From positions 1 to 13,027 of the forward strand of contig JAHELX010000104.1 of assembly GCA_024643945.1 (NCBI GenBank): a DNA stretch of 13,027 nt, read 5' to 3'. How positions within the stretch are numbered: the first letter of the stretch is position 1; each line of letters opens with the position of its first letter. Both the position numbers and the translations under genes were made by a program. A model generated the notes under the pieces. That model was not told where the DNA came from, did not search any database, and saw only the letters and a list, made by a program, of their open reading frames with translations. Origin of the DNA: Anaerolineales bacterium. Lineage in GTDB: Bacteria; Chloroflexota; Anaerolineae; 4572-78; NAK82. Positions 1 through 6,314 of the stretch are shown piece by piece.

Positions 1-1376
1 GTGTAGCCCCGCAGGTGGCAGGCGCCGCGGTTCGAAGTGGCGTAGGCGATGCCCATGCCCTTGACGCCACGTGGATCGTAGGCCGGGATGGCCTGCCCCT
101 TGACGCTCATCGAGATCTCGCGATGGCCCAGTTTTTTCGCTGCCGCCTCGGTACCCTCGGCCAGAAGGTCACCCACCCCCTCGCGCATGGCGATCTTGGG
201 GACCAGCTCGACCATAGCGGCGTGGTCACCCCACTTCAGGCCCGGACCATGGCCATTCAGATAACCCTTCTGCGTGGCCTCCATGTACATCGAAAGGACG
301 TTGCCCATTTCAATGGTATCGAGGCCATAGTCGTTGCACTGGTCAATAATCTTGGCGATTGATGGGGCATCGCTGTTGTCACAGTTGGCTCCCAAGGCCC
401 AGGCCGACTCGTACTCCACACTCTCCATATGGAGCCCCTTGTACGGACCTTCTGTGATTTCAACCTCTTTCTTGCACGCCACCGGGCAGGCATGGCACGT
501 GGGGTCATTCACCAGAATGGTCTCTTTGACCCGCTCGCCACTGATGGCTTCGTGGGGCTCGAAGTAGGTGATCTGAGAATTCTTAGTCGGCATGGCCCCG
601 ATGGCATTCATCATGTTCATCAGGACGTTGGTGCCGTAGACCGATAGCCCGCCCTTGCGAGGCGCTGTGACCACGCGCTCGTCCATGATCTGAGCCAGGG
701 CTGCCCTGTCCGCCTCCTTGAACTCTTCTTTCTTCGACGGTCGCGGCCGGTCATCGTGCTTGCCGCGGACGATGACACACTTCAGGTTCTTGCTGCCAGC
801 CACACAGCCGGTGCCGCCCCGACCCGAGGCGCGATCATCCTCGTTGACGATACAGGCAAAGCGCGACAGATTCTCGCCTGCCTGGCCAATGGCCATGACA
901 CTCAGGTCGTTCTCGCCGTACTTGTCGAACACAGCCTTGACGGTATCATGCACGCCCTTGCCCCACAAGTCCGAAGCATCTTCCAGCTTTACCTGCCCAT
1001 TCTCAACGAAGACAGAGGTCGGCTTGGATGCCTTGCCTTTGAAAACGATGCCATCCAGTCCAGCCCACTTAAGGCGCGCCCCGCTCCAGCCACCGTGATG
1101 CGAGTCGGTCACCGTGCCAGTGAGAGGAGATTTGGTCACCACCGCAATGCGCCCGCTCATCTTTACATCGGTGCCACTCAGCGGCCCGGTCATAAAGCAC
1201 AGAAGGTTATCGGCCGAGAGAGCATCTACTTCGGGGCCATTATCGAAGACATACTTGACCCCCAGACCCCGGGCGCCGACGTATCTGCGAGCGTCGTCCT
1301 CATCAATCGGCTTGTACTCTACTGCACCCGTCGTCAAATCAACCCAGGCTACCCGATTACAGTACCCTCCGAACAT
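1..1376 (-). CDS. Aldehyde:ferredoxin oxidoreductase (tungsten-dependent AOR family), 3' end beyond the window
   Basis: The 458 visible residues begin MFGGYCNRVAWVDLTTG and match the AOR family, whose members are usually a little over 600 aa, so roughly the last quarter lies off the left edge. The N-terminal part (about 1-205) has the family glycine/arginine-rich elements RYVGARGLGVKY (31-42), TGPLSGTDVKMSGR (63-76) and ASGRGGTGCVAGSKNLK (183-199), which in the family bind the bis-pterin tungsten cofactor. The [4Fe-4S] motif CxxCxxxC is present as Cys294, Cys297 and Cys301 in DPTCHACPVACKK; the fourth, distal cysteine would lie in the missing part. Family members oxidise aldehydes to carboxylic acids in the cytoplasm and pass electrons to ferredoxin; the substrate cannot be read from sequence. 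The ATG at 1376 is preceded by AAGGAGG (1384-1390) with 7-nt spacing. It has its own strong promoter and a long leader. The subfamily (AOR, FOR, GOR or BamB-like) is not resolved. Confidence 0.95.
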   Translation of the reverse strand, partial: MFGGYCNRVAWVDLTTGAVEYKPIDEDDARRYVGARGLGVKYVFDNGPEVDALSADNLLCFMTGPLSGTDVKMSGRIAVVTKSPLTGTVTDSHHGGWSGARLKWAGLDGIVFKGKASKPTSVFVENGQVKLEDASDLWGKGVHDTVKAVFDKYGENDLSVMAIGQAGENLSRFACIVNEDDRASGRGGTGCVAGSKNLKCVIVRGKHDDRPRPSKKEEFKEADRAALAQIMDERVVTAPRKGGLSVYGTNVLMNMMNAIGAMPTKNSQITYFEPHEAISGERVKETILVNDPTCHACPVACKKEVEITEGPYKGLHMESVEYESAWALGANCDNSDAPSIAKIIDQCNDYGLDTIEMGNVLSMYMEATQKGYLNGHGPGLKWGDHAAMVELVPKIAMREGVGDLLAEGTEAAAKKLGHREISMSVKGQAIPAYDPRGVKGMGIAYATSNRGACHLRGY

Positions 1377-1632
1377 AAGCTTGCCTCCTTTTTAAAAATT
1401 CTGATTGGGAGAGAGAAATGATCTCCCGCCTATCCATACCAAAAAGAAAAAGCGTTATGCTTCCAAAGCACAACGCCTCTCTTGCACAAATATAACCAGG
1501 CCACTATGGGCCAGGCATCCCGTCTGGGGCAACATTGGCCACGTGACGAGAGCCAGAGTCAAAATAAACAACCGCCTTTCACTATTGGTCTACGACGACA
1601 AACAGCAGAGCGGACGATGCATATTCCAGGTT
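1377..1632 (-). promoter_or_regulatory. Long structured 5' leader of the AOR gene, candidate attenuator or riboswitch
   Basis: About 256 nt separate the inferred transcription start (near 1632) from the AOR start codon, with no convincing gene on either strand. On the minus strand the leader holds paired segments: a GGCCA/TGGCC stem enclosing a CCAG/CTGG hairpin (roughly 1499-1544), then an intrinsic terminator (1441-1476), then a GGGAGA/TCTCCC hairpin (1407-1427) 16 nt before the AAGGAGG ribosome-binding site. A terminator between promoter and start codon is the layout of transcription attenuation or a riboswitch. Since AOR needs a tungsten-pterin cofactor, a Moco/Tuco or metal ligand is a natural guess, but I could not match a known riboswitch consensus. 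The alternative is a separate small RNA of about 190 nt ending at the terminator. Confidence 0.55.
1441..1476 (-). terminator. Intrinsic terminator inside the AOR leader
   Basis: On the minus strand GCGTT, one mismatch, then TGCTT pairs with AAGCA and AACGC (arms 1466-1476 and 1452-1462, loop 1463-1465). The hairpin is followed directly by a T-rich run (1441-1451 read in reverse). It lies between the promoter at 1639-1667 and the AOR start at 1376, so it would stop transcription before AOR unless it is relieved. Confidence 0.75.
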
Positions 1633-1638
1633 AATCTT

Positions 1639-1667
1639 ATTATATCACCGACCCTTCGGACTGTCAA
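1639..1667 (-). promoter_or_regulatory. Perfect sigma70-type promoter for the AOR leader
   Basis: On the minus strand TTGACA (1662-1667) and TATAAT (1639-1644) are separated by exactly 17 bp, a full match to the bacterial housekeeping consensus. Transcription would start near 1632. It lies just downstream of the rpsT terminator, so AOR is expressed independently of rpsT. Confidence 0.8.
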
Positions 1668-1683
1668 CGAATTTCTGTAGGGA

Positions 1684-1726
1684 AGAAAAACAACCGACGA
1701 CACGCCGTCTCCGGCGAGCCCGGTTG
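1684..1726 (-). terminator. Intrinsic terminator of rpsT
   Basis: On the minus strand an outer stem CAACCG/CGGTTG (1721-1726 with 1691-1696) and an inner stem CGCCG/CGGCG (1712-1716 with 1703-1707) form a GC-rich hairpin. It is followed by five T residues (1686-1690). It begins about 30 nt after the rpsT stop codon. Confidence 0.75.
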
Positions 1727-1756
1727 GTTTTCATGTGCCCGGCATTGATCGTTCTT

Positions 1757-2029
1757 CTACTGAGCAGCTTGAGCTTTGCGCAAAAGCTTGACCAATCGCG
1801 ACTTGCGCCGTGCCGCGTTGTTTTTGTGAATGACTCCCTTTTGCGCAGCTCTGTCCAGCGCGCTGATAGCCGAGACAACCTGGAACTCGGCCTGTTCGAG
1901 ATCACCAACCTCAATCAGACGCCGTACTTTCTTGACGTGAGTGCGAGCAGATGAACGATAGATCCGATTAGGTATACGCCTCTTTTCATTCTGGCGCGCT
2001 CGCTTGATTGCCGATTTAATGTTTGCCAA
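1757..2029 (-). CDS. rpsT: 30S ribosomal protein S20
   Basis: The 90-aa product begins MANIKSAIKRARQNEKRR and is strongly basic throughout, with the S20 pattern KKVRRLIEVGDLEQA and the C-terminal GVIHKNNAARRKSRLVKLL. Length and sequence fit bacterial S20, a 16S rRNA-binding protein of the small ribosomal subunit made of long helices. The start is a TTG at 2029, supported by AGGAGG (2037-2042) 7 nt upstream and by the universally conserved N-terminus; no ATG lies in the right place. A TTG start with a strong ribosome-binding site is seen for rpsT in other bacteria, where S20 represses its own translation, so the weak start codon may be functional here too. The gene has its own promoter (2062-2090) and terminator (1684-1726), so it is monocistronic. 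Confidence 0.97.
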   Translation of the reverse strand: MANIKSAIKRARQNEKRRIPNRIYRSSARTHVKKVRRLIEVGDLEQAEFQVVSAISALDRAAQKGVIHKNNAARRKSRLVKLLRKAQAAQ

Positions 2030-2061
2030 AGTTTACCCTCCTATGCGTAGTCCGAAAGCAA

Positions 2062-2090
2062 ATAATACACTAATCCTTCAATTTTGTCCA
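2062..2090 (-). promoter_or_regulatory. Likely promoter of rpsT
   Basis: On the minus strand TGGACA (2085-2090) and TATTAT (2062-2067) each match five of six consensus bases and are 17 bp apart. The inferred transcript starts about 25 nt before the TTG of rpsT. The element lies just after the stop of the HAD-like gene. Confidence 0.6.
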
Positions 2091-2105
2091 ATCCATTGCC
2101 CTGCA

Positions 2106-3209
2106 TTAGCCCACCACCTTCATCTGAACGCGGTGGATCGGTTGTTTCCCCTGCGCTTCCGGTGTTTTCGGCGGCAATGACGCTTCGTCCGGCTTGTCGG
2201 AGATGCCAAAAGTCAGCACGCCCATCTCGGACAACCGCTGGGCGACCCGCCCCACCTCGCCGGTGACGAGAATCTCGCCTCCCAGCAAATCTGCCTGGGG
2301 CGTGTCGTCGGGCAAACAATCCATCCGATCCACCGTGGTAAAATACTCGCGATACCTGAAACTCTTGAAGGGCGTCGGGTCGCCCTGGCGCACATTGGAC
2401 GTCACCTCGCGGTGAGCCAGGGCCAGCCCCTCCCCCATTCTCTGGCGACGAGCGTCGCAGAGGGTGACGAACTGGGTAAAACCAGTCAAACGACCTGCTT
2501 GCAACTCGCCCCATAGCTCATCGGCCGGGAAGACGCCTCCTACTACCATCAGACAGATGTAAGCCAGGTAATCCTGATTGTCGCCGGTGAAATAGTGGTA
2601 GCGTTGCCTGTTCAGTTGGTCGTAGACGGTACGAAAGGCCACTTCGTCAAAGTTGCCTCCCAGCGACTCCTCGGCCGTCTGTCGAACGGCAGCCACTCGC
2701 GCAGCGTCAATCACCCGGTCGTTGCGCCCCCGGGCACCGATGAAGGTCTTGTCTATGTCTATGAGCAGCGCCGCCCGCTCGTCGCAGGCCAGCCCTTCGC
2801 GTTGAACCCAGTCCGGGAAATCCGCCAACCGCTCCCATCGGTTGGCGATCATTAACGGCTCATCTTTACTCACCCGTTCGGTTTCGTCCAGGCGGTCAGC
2901 GCCGATGAAACCACGTAGCGGCAGGTGAGCCCCCAGGTTACGGGCTGCCGTTCCGTCGTTCATCTGCGTGTCGCCGATGAAAAGCAGGTTTCGCAACGGC
3001 GGCGCACCTCGCGCGGCCTGAGCTGCCTCCAAAAAGCGGAAAACTGCCGCCGCGTAAGCTGGCTCCGTCTTGCGGGGAACCCGGAATACTTCCAGACCAA
3101 TTTCCCCCCATACGTCTTGTAGTGATGGTAGGCTAGAGTCTGCCGGCACCAGGTTGCGATAGACAATCCGGTCGTCGAGCCAGTCGGCAAGAGTCCCTTT
3201 GAGGTACAT
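2106..3209 (-). CDS. HAD-superfamily-like protein with motifs in an unusual order
   Basis: I do not recognise a named family. The start is the ATG at 3209 (367 aa), with GGAGG 8 nt upstream; the reading frame can be extended by five codons to a TTG at 3224, but that would place the ribosome-binding site inside the gene. Residues 71-106 (NLLFIGDTQMNDGTAARNLGA) look like HAD motif IV, the Mg2+-binding GDxxxxD, preceded by a possible motif III lysine at Lys48 (VPRKTEP). Residues 147-158 (ALLIDIDKTFIG) look like motif I, the DxDxT nucleophile segment. Residues 313-340 (ILVTGE ... VLTFGISDKP) look like the motif II region. HAD proteins normally run I-II-III-IV, so here the order appears to be III-IV-I-II, with about 150 residues between motif I and motif II that could be a cap. 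It follows asd by 77 bp, the gap filled by a hairpin, and may be the last gene of the thrC-asd unit. Its substrate is unknown. Confidence 0.8.
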   Translation of the reverse strand: MYLKGTLADWLDDRIVYRNLVPADSSLPSLQDVWGEIGLEVFRVPRKTEPAYAAAVFRFLEAAQAARGAPPLRNLLFIGDTQMNDGTAARNLGAHLPLRGFIGADRLDETERVSKDEPLMIANRWERLADFPDWVQREGLACDERAALLIDIDKTFIGARGRNDRVIDAARVAAVRQTAEESLGGNFDEVAFRTVYDQLNRQRYHYFTGDNQDYLAYICLMVVGGVFPADELWGELQAGRLTGFTQFVTLCDARRQRMGEGLALAHREVTSNVRQGDPTPFKSFRYREYFTTVDRMDCLPDDTPQADLLGGEILVTGEVGRVAQRLSEMGVLTFGISDKPDEASLPPKTPEAQGKQPIHRVQMKVVG

Positions 3210-3228
3210 CAGGCAATCCTCCAAGAAA

Positions 3229-3290
3229 ACGCAATACGCAGTACGCAGTGGGTCATTACTGAGTATTGCGTACTGCGTATTGCGTACTAC
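3229..3290. repeat. Inverted array of 7-bp ACGCART units between asd and the HAD-like gene
   Basis: Three 7-bp units (ACGCAAT, then ACGCAGT twice) at 3229-3249 face four reverse-complement-type units at 3263-3290. Positions 3229-3244 and 3270-3285 form a perfect 16-bp stem. The asd stop codon (3287-3289) lies in the last unit. On the minus strand the stem is followed by TTTTCTT, so it may also act as a transcription terminator or attenuator just before the GGAGG of the next gene. Confidence 0.85.
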
Positions 3291-4345
3291 GTCTTTAGCA
3301 TTCCCTGCGCCAGCATTAACTCGGCGTTGAGCACTGAGGCCCCGGCTGCGCCGCGAATGGTGTTGTGACCCAATACGATAAATTTTATGTCAAGAACATC
3401 GCAGGCGCGAACCCGTCCCACGCTGACGGCCATTCCCTGACCGGCGTCCCGATCCAGGCGAGTCTGGGGGCGATCCGGCTCTGGGCGGACCACGATGGGC
3501 GGCTGGGGAGCGGTGGGCAAGCCCAACTGCTGGGGCAAAGGACGCCAATCACGCCAGGCGTCGATGATTTCCTGAGGCGTAGCCGAGCGTTGCAGCGCTA
3601 TTGAGACTGTCTCCAGGTGTCCTTCGCGCGCCGGCACCCGGTTGCAATGAGCGCTGATGGGGAAACCAGCCGATTCAACCTTTCCCCCATTCACCTTGCC
3701 CAGCATTTTGCGCGGCTCAAAGGATAGCTTCTCCTCTTCGCCGCCGATGAAAGGAATCACGTTGTCCAGTGCATCGAGGGAGGGCACACCCGGATAGCCA
3801 GCCCCTGATAGCCCTTGCATAGTAGTGACCAAGACCGAGCGCAAACCAAAGGTGGCATGAAGAGGGGCCAGCACCATAGTCAACATCACCGCCGAACAAT
3901 TGGGGTTGGTGACAATAAACCCCTGCTCCCAGCTCCGCCTGGCTTGCTGAGTGGCGACGAGCGACAAGTGGTCGGGATTGACTTCAGGGATGAGGAGAGG
4001 CACGTCGGGGTCCCGGCGGTGAGCACTGGCGTTGCTGAACACGCCATAACCGGCAGCGGCAAAAGCCTCCTCCACTGGCCCGGCCTGGTCACCCGGCAAC
4101 GCCGAGAAGACGACGTCACAATCAATAGTCGGGGCCGTTTCGCGCACGACCATATCGGCCACGCCGACCGGAATATCGGATGACAGCAGCCAGCGACACG
4201 CGTCAGCGTATTTTCGTCCTGCGGAGGCCTCGGACGCCGTCAACGCCGTCAATTCGAACCAGGGGTGGCCGGCTAACGACTCCACAAAGCGCTGGCCTAC
4301 AGTGCCCGTGGCGCCCAATATGCCTACGCGGAGTTTCTCTTGCAT
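3287..4345 (-). CDS. asd: Aspartate-semialdehyde dehydrogenase (archaeal/yeast-type)
   Basis: The 352-aa product reduces L-aspartyl-4-phosphate to L-aspartate 4-semialdehyde with NADPH in the cytoplasm, the branch point to threonine, methionine and lysine. The N-terminal Rossmann motif is GILGATGTVGQRF (8-20). The catalytic cysteine is Cys150 in TNPNCSAV and the catalytic histidine is likely His243 in CNRVPAREGH. GAGYPGVPSLDALDN and IGGEEEK (181-206) are typical of the archaeal/fungal branch rather than the E. coli type. The ATG at 4345 has GGAGG 6 nt upstream. It lies 59 bp downstream of thrC on the same strand and is probably co-transcribed. Its stop codon falls inside a tandem heptamer repeat. 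The dehydrogenase assignment is firm. Confidence 0.96.
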   Translation of the reverse strand: MQEKLRVGILGATGTVGQRFVESLAGHPWFELTALTASEASAGRKYADACRWLLSSDIPVGVADMVVRETAPTIDCDVVFSALPGDQAGPVEEAFAAAGYGVFSNASAHRRDPDVPLLIPEVNPDHLSLVATQQARRSWEQGFIVTNPNCSAVMLTMVLAPLHATFGLRSVLVTTMQGLSGAGYPGVPSLDALDNVIPFIGGEEEKLSFEPRKMLGKVNGGKVESAGFPISAHCNRVPAREGHLETVSIALQRSATPQEIIDAWRDWRPLPQQLGLPTAPQPPIVVRPEPDRPQTRLDRDAGQGMAVSVGRVRACDVLDIKFIVLGHNTIRGAAGASVLNAELMLAQGMLKT

Positions 4346-4360
4346 AGTTCACCTCCAAGG

Positions 4361-4430
4361 GTAGACGGTAGACGGGGAGCAGGTTGGGTTGTCTCCGCCC
4401 CTGTCTACCGTCTACTGTCTACTGTCTCCT
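4361..4430. repeat. Inverted array of 7-bp GTAGACG / GTCTACY units between thrC and asd
   Basis: Two GTAGACG units (4361-4374) face four GTCTACC/GTCTACT/GTCTCCT units (4403-4430). Positions 4361-4373 and 4403-4415 form a perfect 13-bp stem around a 29-nt loop. The right-hand units encode the last seven residues of ThrC, and its stop codon (4405-4407) lies in the first of them. There is no T-run after the stem on the minus strand, so it does not look like a terminator. Confidence 0.85.
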
Positions 4431-5706
4431 CAATTACTTTCCGCACCGCATCCATCTCGGCCGGCGCTGACAGGGGGCGATTGGCGTAAGCCGCATCTGG
4501 CCACTCGCCGGTGTGATAGGCGACAGTGGCCGCGGGATCTTTGAGCAAATTACCGGTCAGGACAGCGACCACCGTCTGGTCAGGACGGATGGTCCCCTCG
4601 GACACAAGTTTGCGCGCCCCGGCCACGGCTGCCGCCGATGCTGGCTCGCAGCCGATGCCTACGCCGTCCACCATGGCTTTGGCATCCATAATCTCGGCGT
4701 CGCTAACCTGCGTCACCAGCCCGTCGGTCCAGCCCATAGTGCGGATCGCCCGTTCGTAGCTGACCGGTGCGCCGATGCGAATGGCCGTGGCCACTGTCTC
4801 GGCCTGCATAGTAATCCGCTCGCGGAAGCCGTTCCGAAAGCTCTGGTAAAAGGGATTGGCCCCCGCTGCCTGCACCGCCGCCACGCGTGGCACGCGCTCA
4901 ATCAAGCCCAGTTGCTGCAGTTCGTAGAGAGCTTTGCCAAAGGCCGCCGTGTTGCCCAGGTTGCCAGCCGGCAGCACAATCCAGTCTGGTGGTGCCCAGC
5001 GAAAGCCTTGCACAATTTCAAAAACGATGCTCTTTTGCCCTTCCAGCCGGAAGGGATTGAGCGAATTGAGCAGGTACACATTTAACTCGTCGCAAACGCG
5101 GCGGACCAGGCGCATGGCATCGTCGAAATCACCCGCCACCTGCAAGGTGTGCGCACCGTAAGCCAATGCCTGGGCCAGCTTGCCGGCGGCGATTTTGCCG
5201 GCCGGGATGAAGACAACGGCCGGGATTCCGGCCAGGGCCGCATAGGCAGCCAGCGAAGCGCTGGTGTTGCCAGTACTGGCGCAGGCCACCGCTCGCGCTC
5301 CCAGCAGCCGCGCCTGGGTCAAGCCGACTGTCATACCCCGGTCCTTAAACGAACCGGTTGGATTCTCCCCCTCGTGCTTCAAATAGAGAGCATCCAGGCC
5401 GACCCAATTCGACAGGCGGGGATGGTGATAGAGCGGGGTGTTCCCTTCCGGCCGGCTGACAATCACATCGGCCGTGACGGGCAGAATCAATTCACGATAA
5501 CGCCACACGCCGCTGTTTACGGTCGGCGCGACGTCAGGCGTAGGTGCGCCCTCCAGCCGCCCGTCGAAGAGATGGCGGTTCACCTCCGGGCGCAGCACCT
5601 CCAGATCGTGGCTCACGTCGAGGAGACCACCGCAGTCACACACATAACGCACTTGATCAATAGGATAAACGGCAGCGCAGCGGGCACATTGAAGCTGGAC
5701 GGGCAC
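4405..5706 (-). CDS. thrC: Threonine synthase
   Basis: The 433-aa PLP enzyme converts O-phospho-L-homoserine to L-threonine. The N-terminus has a zinc-ribbon-like Cys set (Cys7, Cys10, Cys23, Cys25 in CARC ... CDCGGLLDV), common in archaeal, plant-like and Chloroflexi threonine synthases. The PLP lysine is Lys121 in ENPTGSFKDRGM. ASTGNTSASLAAYA (143-156) and PAGNLGNTAAFGKAL (246-260) are the phosphate- and cofactor-binding loops, and GIGCEPASAAAVAG (350-363) is also family-typical. The start is GTG at 5706 with AGGAG 7 nt upstream. It is the first gene of a likely thrC-asd unit. I saw no clear promoter immediately upstream, where the toxin remnant ends, so it may be read from the DUF433 promoter. 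Its last seven residues (TVDSRR and one residue before) come from a tandem repeat rather than from the family's usual C-terminus. Confidence 0.96.
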   Translation of the reverse strand: MPVQLQCARCAAVYPIDQVRYVCDCGGLLDVSHDLEVLRPEVNRHLFDGRLEGAPTPDVAPTVNSGVWRYRELILPVTADVIVSRPEGNTPLYHHPRLSNWVGLDALYLKHEGENPTGSFKDRGMTVGLTQARLLGARAVACASTGNTSASLAAYAALAGIPAVVFIPAGKIAAGKLAQALAYGAHTLQVAGDFDDAMRLVRRVCDELNVYLLNSLNPFRLEGQKSIVFEIVQGFRWAPPDWIVLPAGNLGNTAAFGKALYELQQLGLIERVPRVAAVQAAGANPFYQSFRNGFRERITMQAETVATAIRIGAPVSYERAIRTMGWTDGLVTQVSDAEIMDAKAMVDGVGIGCEPASAAAVAGARKLVSEGTIRPDQTVVAVLTGNLLKDPAATVAYHTGEWPDAAYANRPLSAPAEMDAVRKVIEETVDSRR

Positions 5707-5733
5707 AAAGCTGCTCCTATCAAGGCAGAAGGG

Positions 5734-5926
5734 CTAGCGGATTTCCCCACTCACGCGAATCCGGGCGTCCTCAATAACAACTACCCTTGTCAATCCCAAA
5801 GCGAATAATCGCATCATCCGGCGCGCCAGTCAATTTAACGTCGTGGACGCTGACCACATCGTGACCAGCGTCCACTAACGACTGGATGACGAAGCCAGCG
5901 ACATTCTCATCAGCAATAAATCTCAC
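5734..5926 (-). pseudogene. Decayed DUF5615-type PIN-like toxin with an internal deletion
   Basis: The reading frame begins at a GTG (5926) whose bases overlap the TGA of the DUF433 gene (GTGA), the usual coupling in these pairs. It runs MRFIADENVAGFVIQSLVDAGH and on to KLTGAPDDAII, a typical N-terminus of the DUF5615 family with its acidic DEN motif, then stops after only 51 residues (5771). One base out of frame, the DNA goes on to encode VVVIEDARIRVSGEIR and a stop at 5734, which looks like the family's usual C-terminal strand. So about the middle half of a protein normally near 110-120 aa is missing and the frame is shifted at the junction. The remnant is unlikely to be an active nuclease. 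It ends 27 bp before thrC. The family assignment is from memory of the pattern and could not be searched. Confidence 0.75.
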
Positions 5927-6174
5927 CTGGCTGCTTCACTATGAGCACTCTGAGGAAAAGCCACAATAATTTCCTCACCAGCGATTGTCTTGGCAGCGTA
6001 GTCGATGGCTGCCAGTACATCCTCACGGGTCAGATGAGGATACTCTGCCAGTATCTCATCAACACTCATCCCGGCTGCCAGCAACTCAAGGATGAACTGA
6101 ACCGAGATGCGAGTTCCTTTGATAATGGGCTTACCACCCAAAACAGCAGGATCGTAAGTAATTCTATCCAGCAT
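5923..6174 (-). CDS. DUF433-family antitoxin
   Basis: The 83-aa protein MLDRITYDPAVLGGKPIIKG ... TRISVQFILELLAAG is a standard DUF433 domain (VapB-like, helix-turn-helix-like), with the conserved GGKPIIKGTRI segment and the MSVDEILAEYPHLTREDVLAAIDYA helices. Such genes usually precede a DUF5615 PIN-like ribonuclease toxin, are thought to neutralise it, and often repress their own promoter. The start is the ATG at 6174, 5 nt after GGAGG; a GTG one codon upstream would sit too close to the ribosome-binding site. The partner downstream is truncated and frame-shifted, so this antitoxin appears to be an orphan in function. A good promoter and a perfect palindrome lie upstream. Confidence 0.88.
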   Translation of the reverse strand: MLDRITYDPAVLGGKPIIKGTRISVQFILELLAAGMSVDEILAEYPHLTREDVLAAIDYAAKTIAGEEIIVAFPQSAHSEAAR

Positions 6175-6247
6175 CACTGCCTCCCTTTAAGTCATTTTAC
6201 AATCATAGAGGCAAACACATAAGTACTCAAGGAACAATTAGCAACTA

Positions 6248-6262
6248 CATGTCGGCGACATG
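6248..6262. promoter_or_regulatory. Perfect 15-bp palindrome at the DUF433 transcription start, candidate operator
   Basis: CATGTCG-G-CGACATG has 7-bp arms around a single base. It sits immediately downstream of the -10 element of the minus-strand promoter, covering the expected start site near 6261. That position suits repression by the antitoxin or its complex. As RNA the arms could hardly close around one base, so a DNA operator is more likely than a hairpin. Confidence 0.55.
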
Positions 6263-6267
6263 CTGTG

Positions 6268-6296
6268 AGTATATATGATGGGGAGACAAAAGTCAA
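6268..6296 (-). promoter_or_regulatory. Promoter of the DUF433 gene
   Basis: On the minus strand TTGACT (6291-6296) and TATACT (6268-6273), each five of six consensus bases, are separated by 17 bp. The transcript would have a leader of about 90 nt before the ATG at 6174 and may continue into thrC and asd. Confidence 0.65.
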
Positions 6297-6314
6297 CGGT
6301 GATATAGGTTATCA

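Noticed and set aside
756..1421. A 221-codon open frame on the plus strand
   Set aside because: It lies fully opposite the AOR coding sequence, whose family motifs are clear; the plus-strand product has no recognisable pattern and no ribosome-binding site.
2041..2514. A 157-codon minus-strand frame overlapping the HAD-like gene
   Set aside because: It is an out-of-frame shadow of the HAD-like gene that also runs across the rpsT promoter; composition is Arg/Gly-rich, as expected of a shifted GC-rich frame.
3210..3224. Upstream TTG start for the HAD-like gene
   Set aside because: It would bury the GGAGG inside the coding region; the ATG at 3209 has ideal spacing.
4361..4430. Transcription terminator between thrC and asd
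   Set aside because: The stem is strong but no T-run follows on the coding strand, so I list it only as a repeat.
5755..5797. TTGACA in the toxin remnant as a thrC promoter
   Set aside because: No acceptable -10 hexamer is found 16-18 bp downstream on the minus strand.
5149..5808. A 219-codon plus-strand frame
   Set aside because: It is antisense to thrC and the toxin remnant and has no motif of its own.
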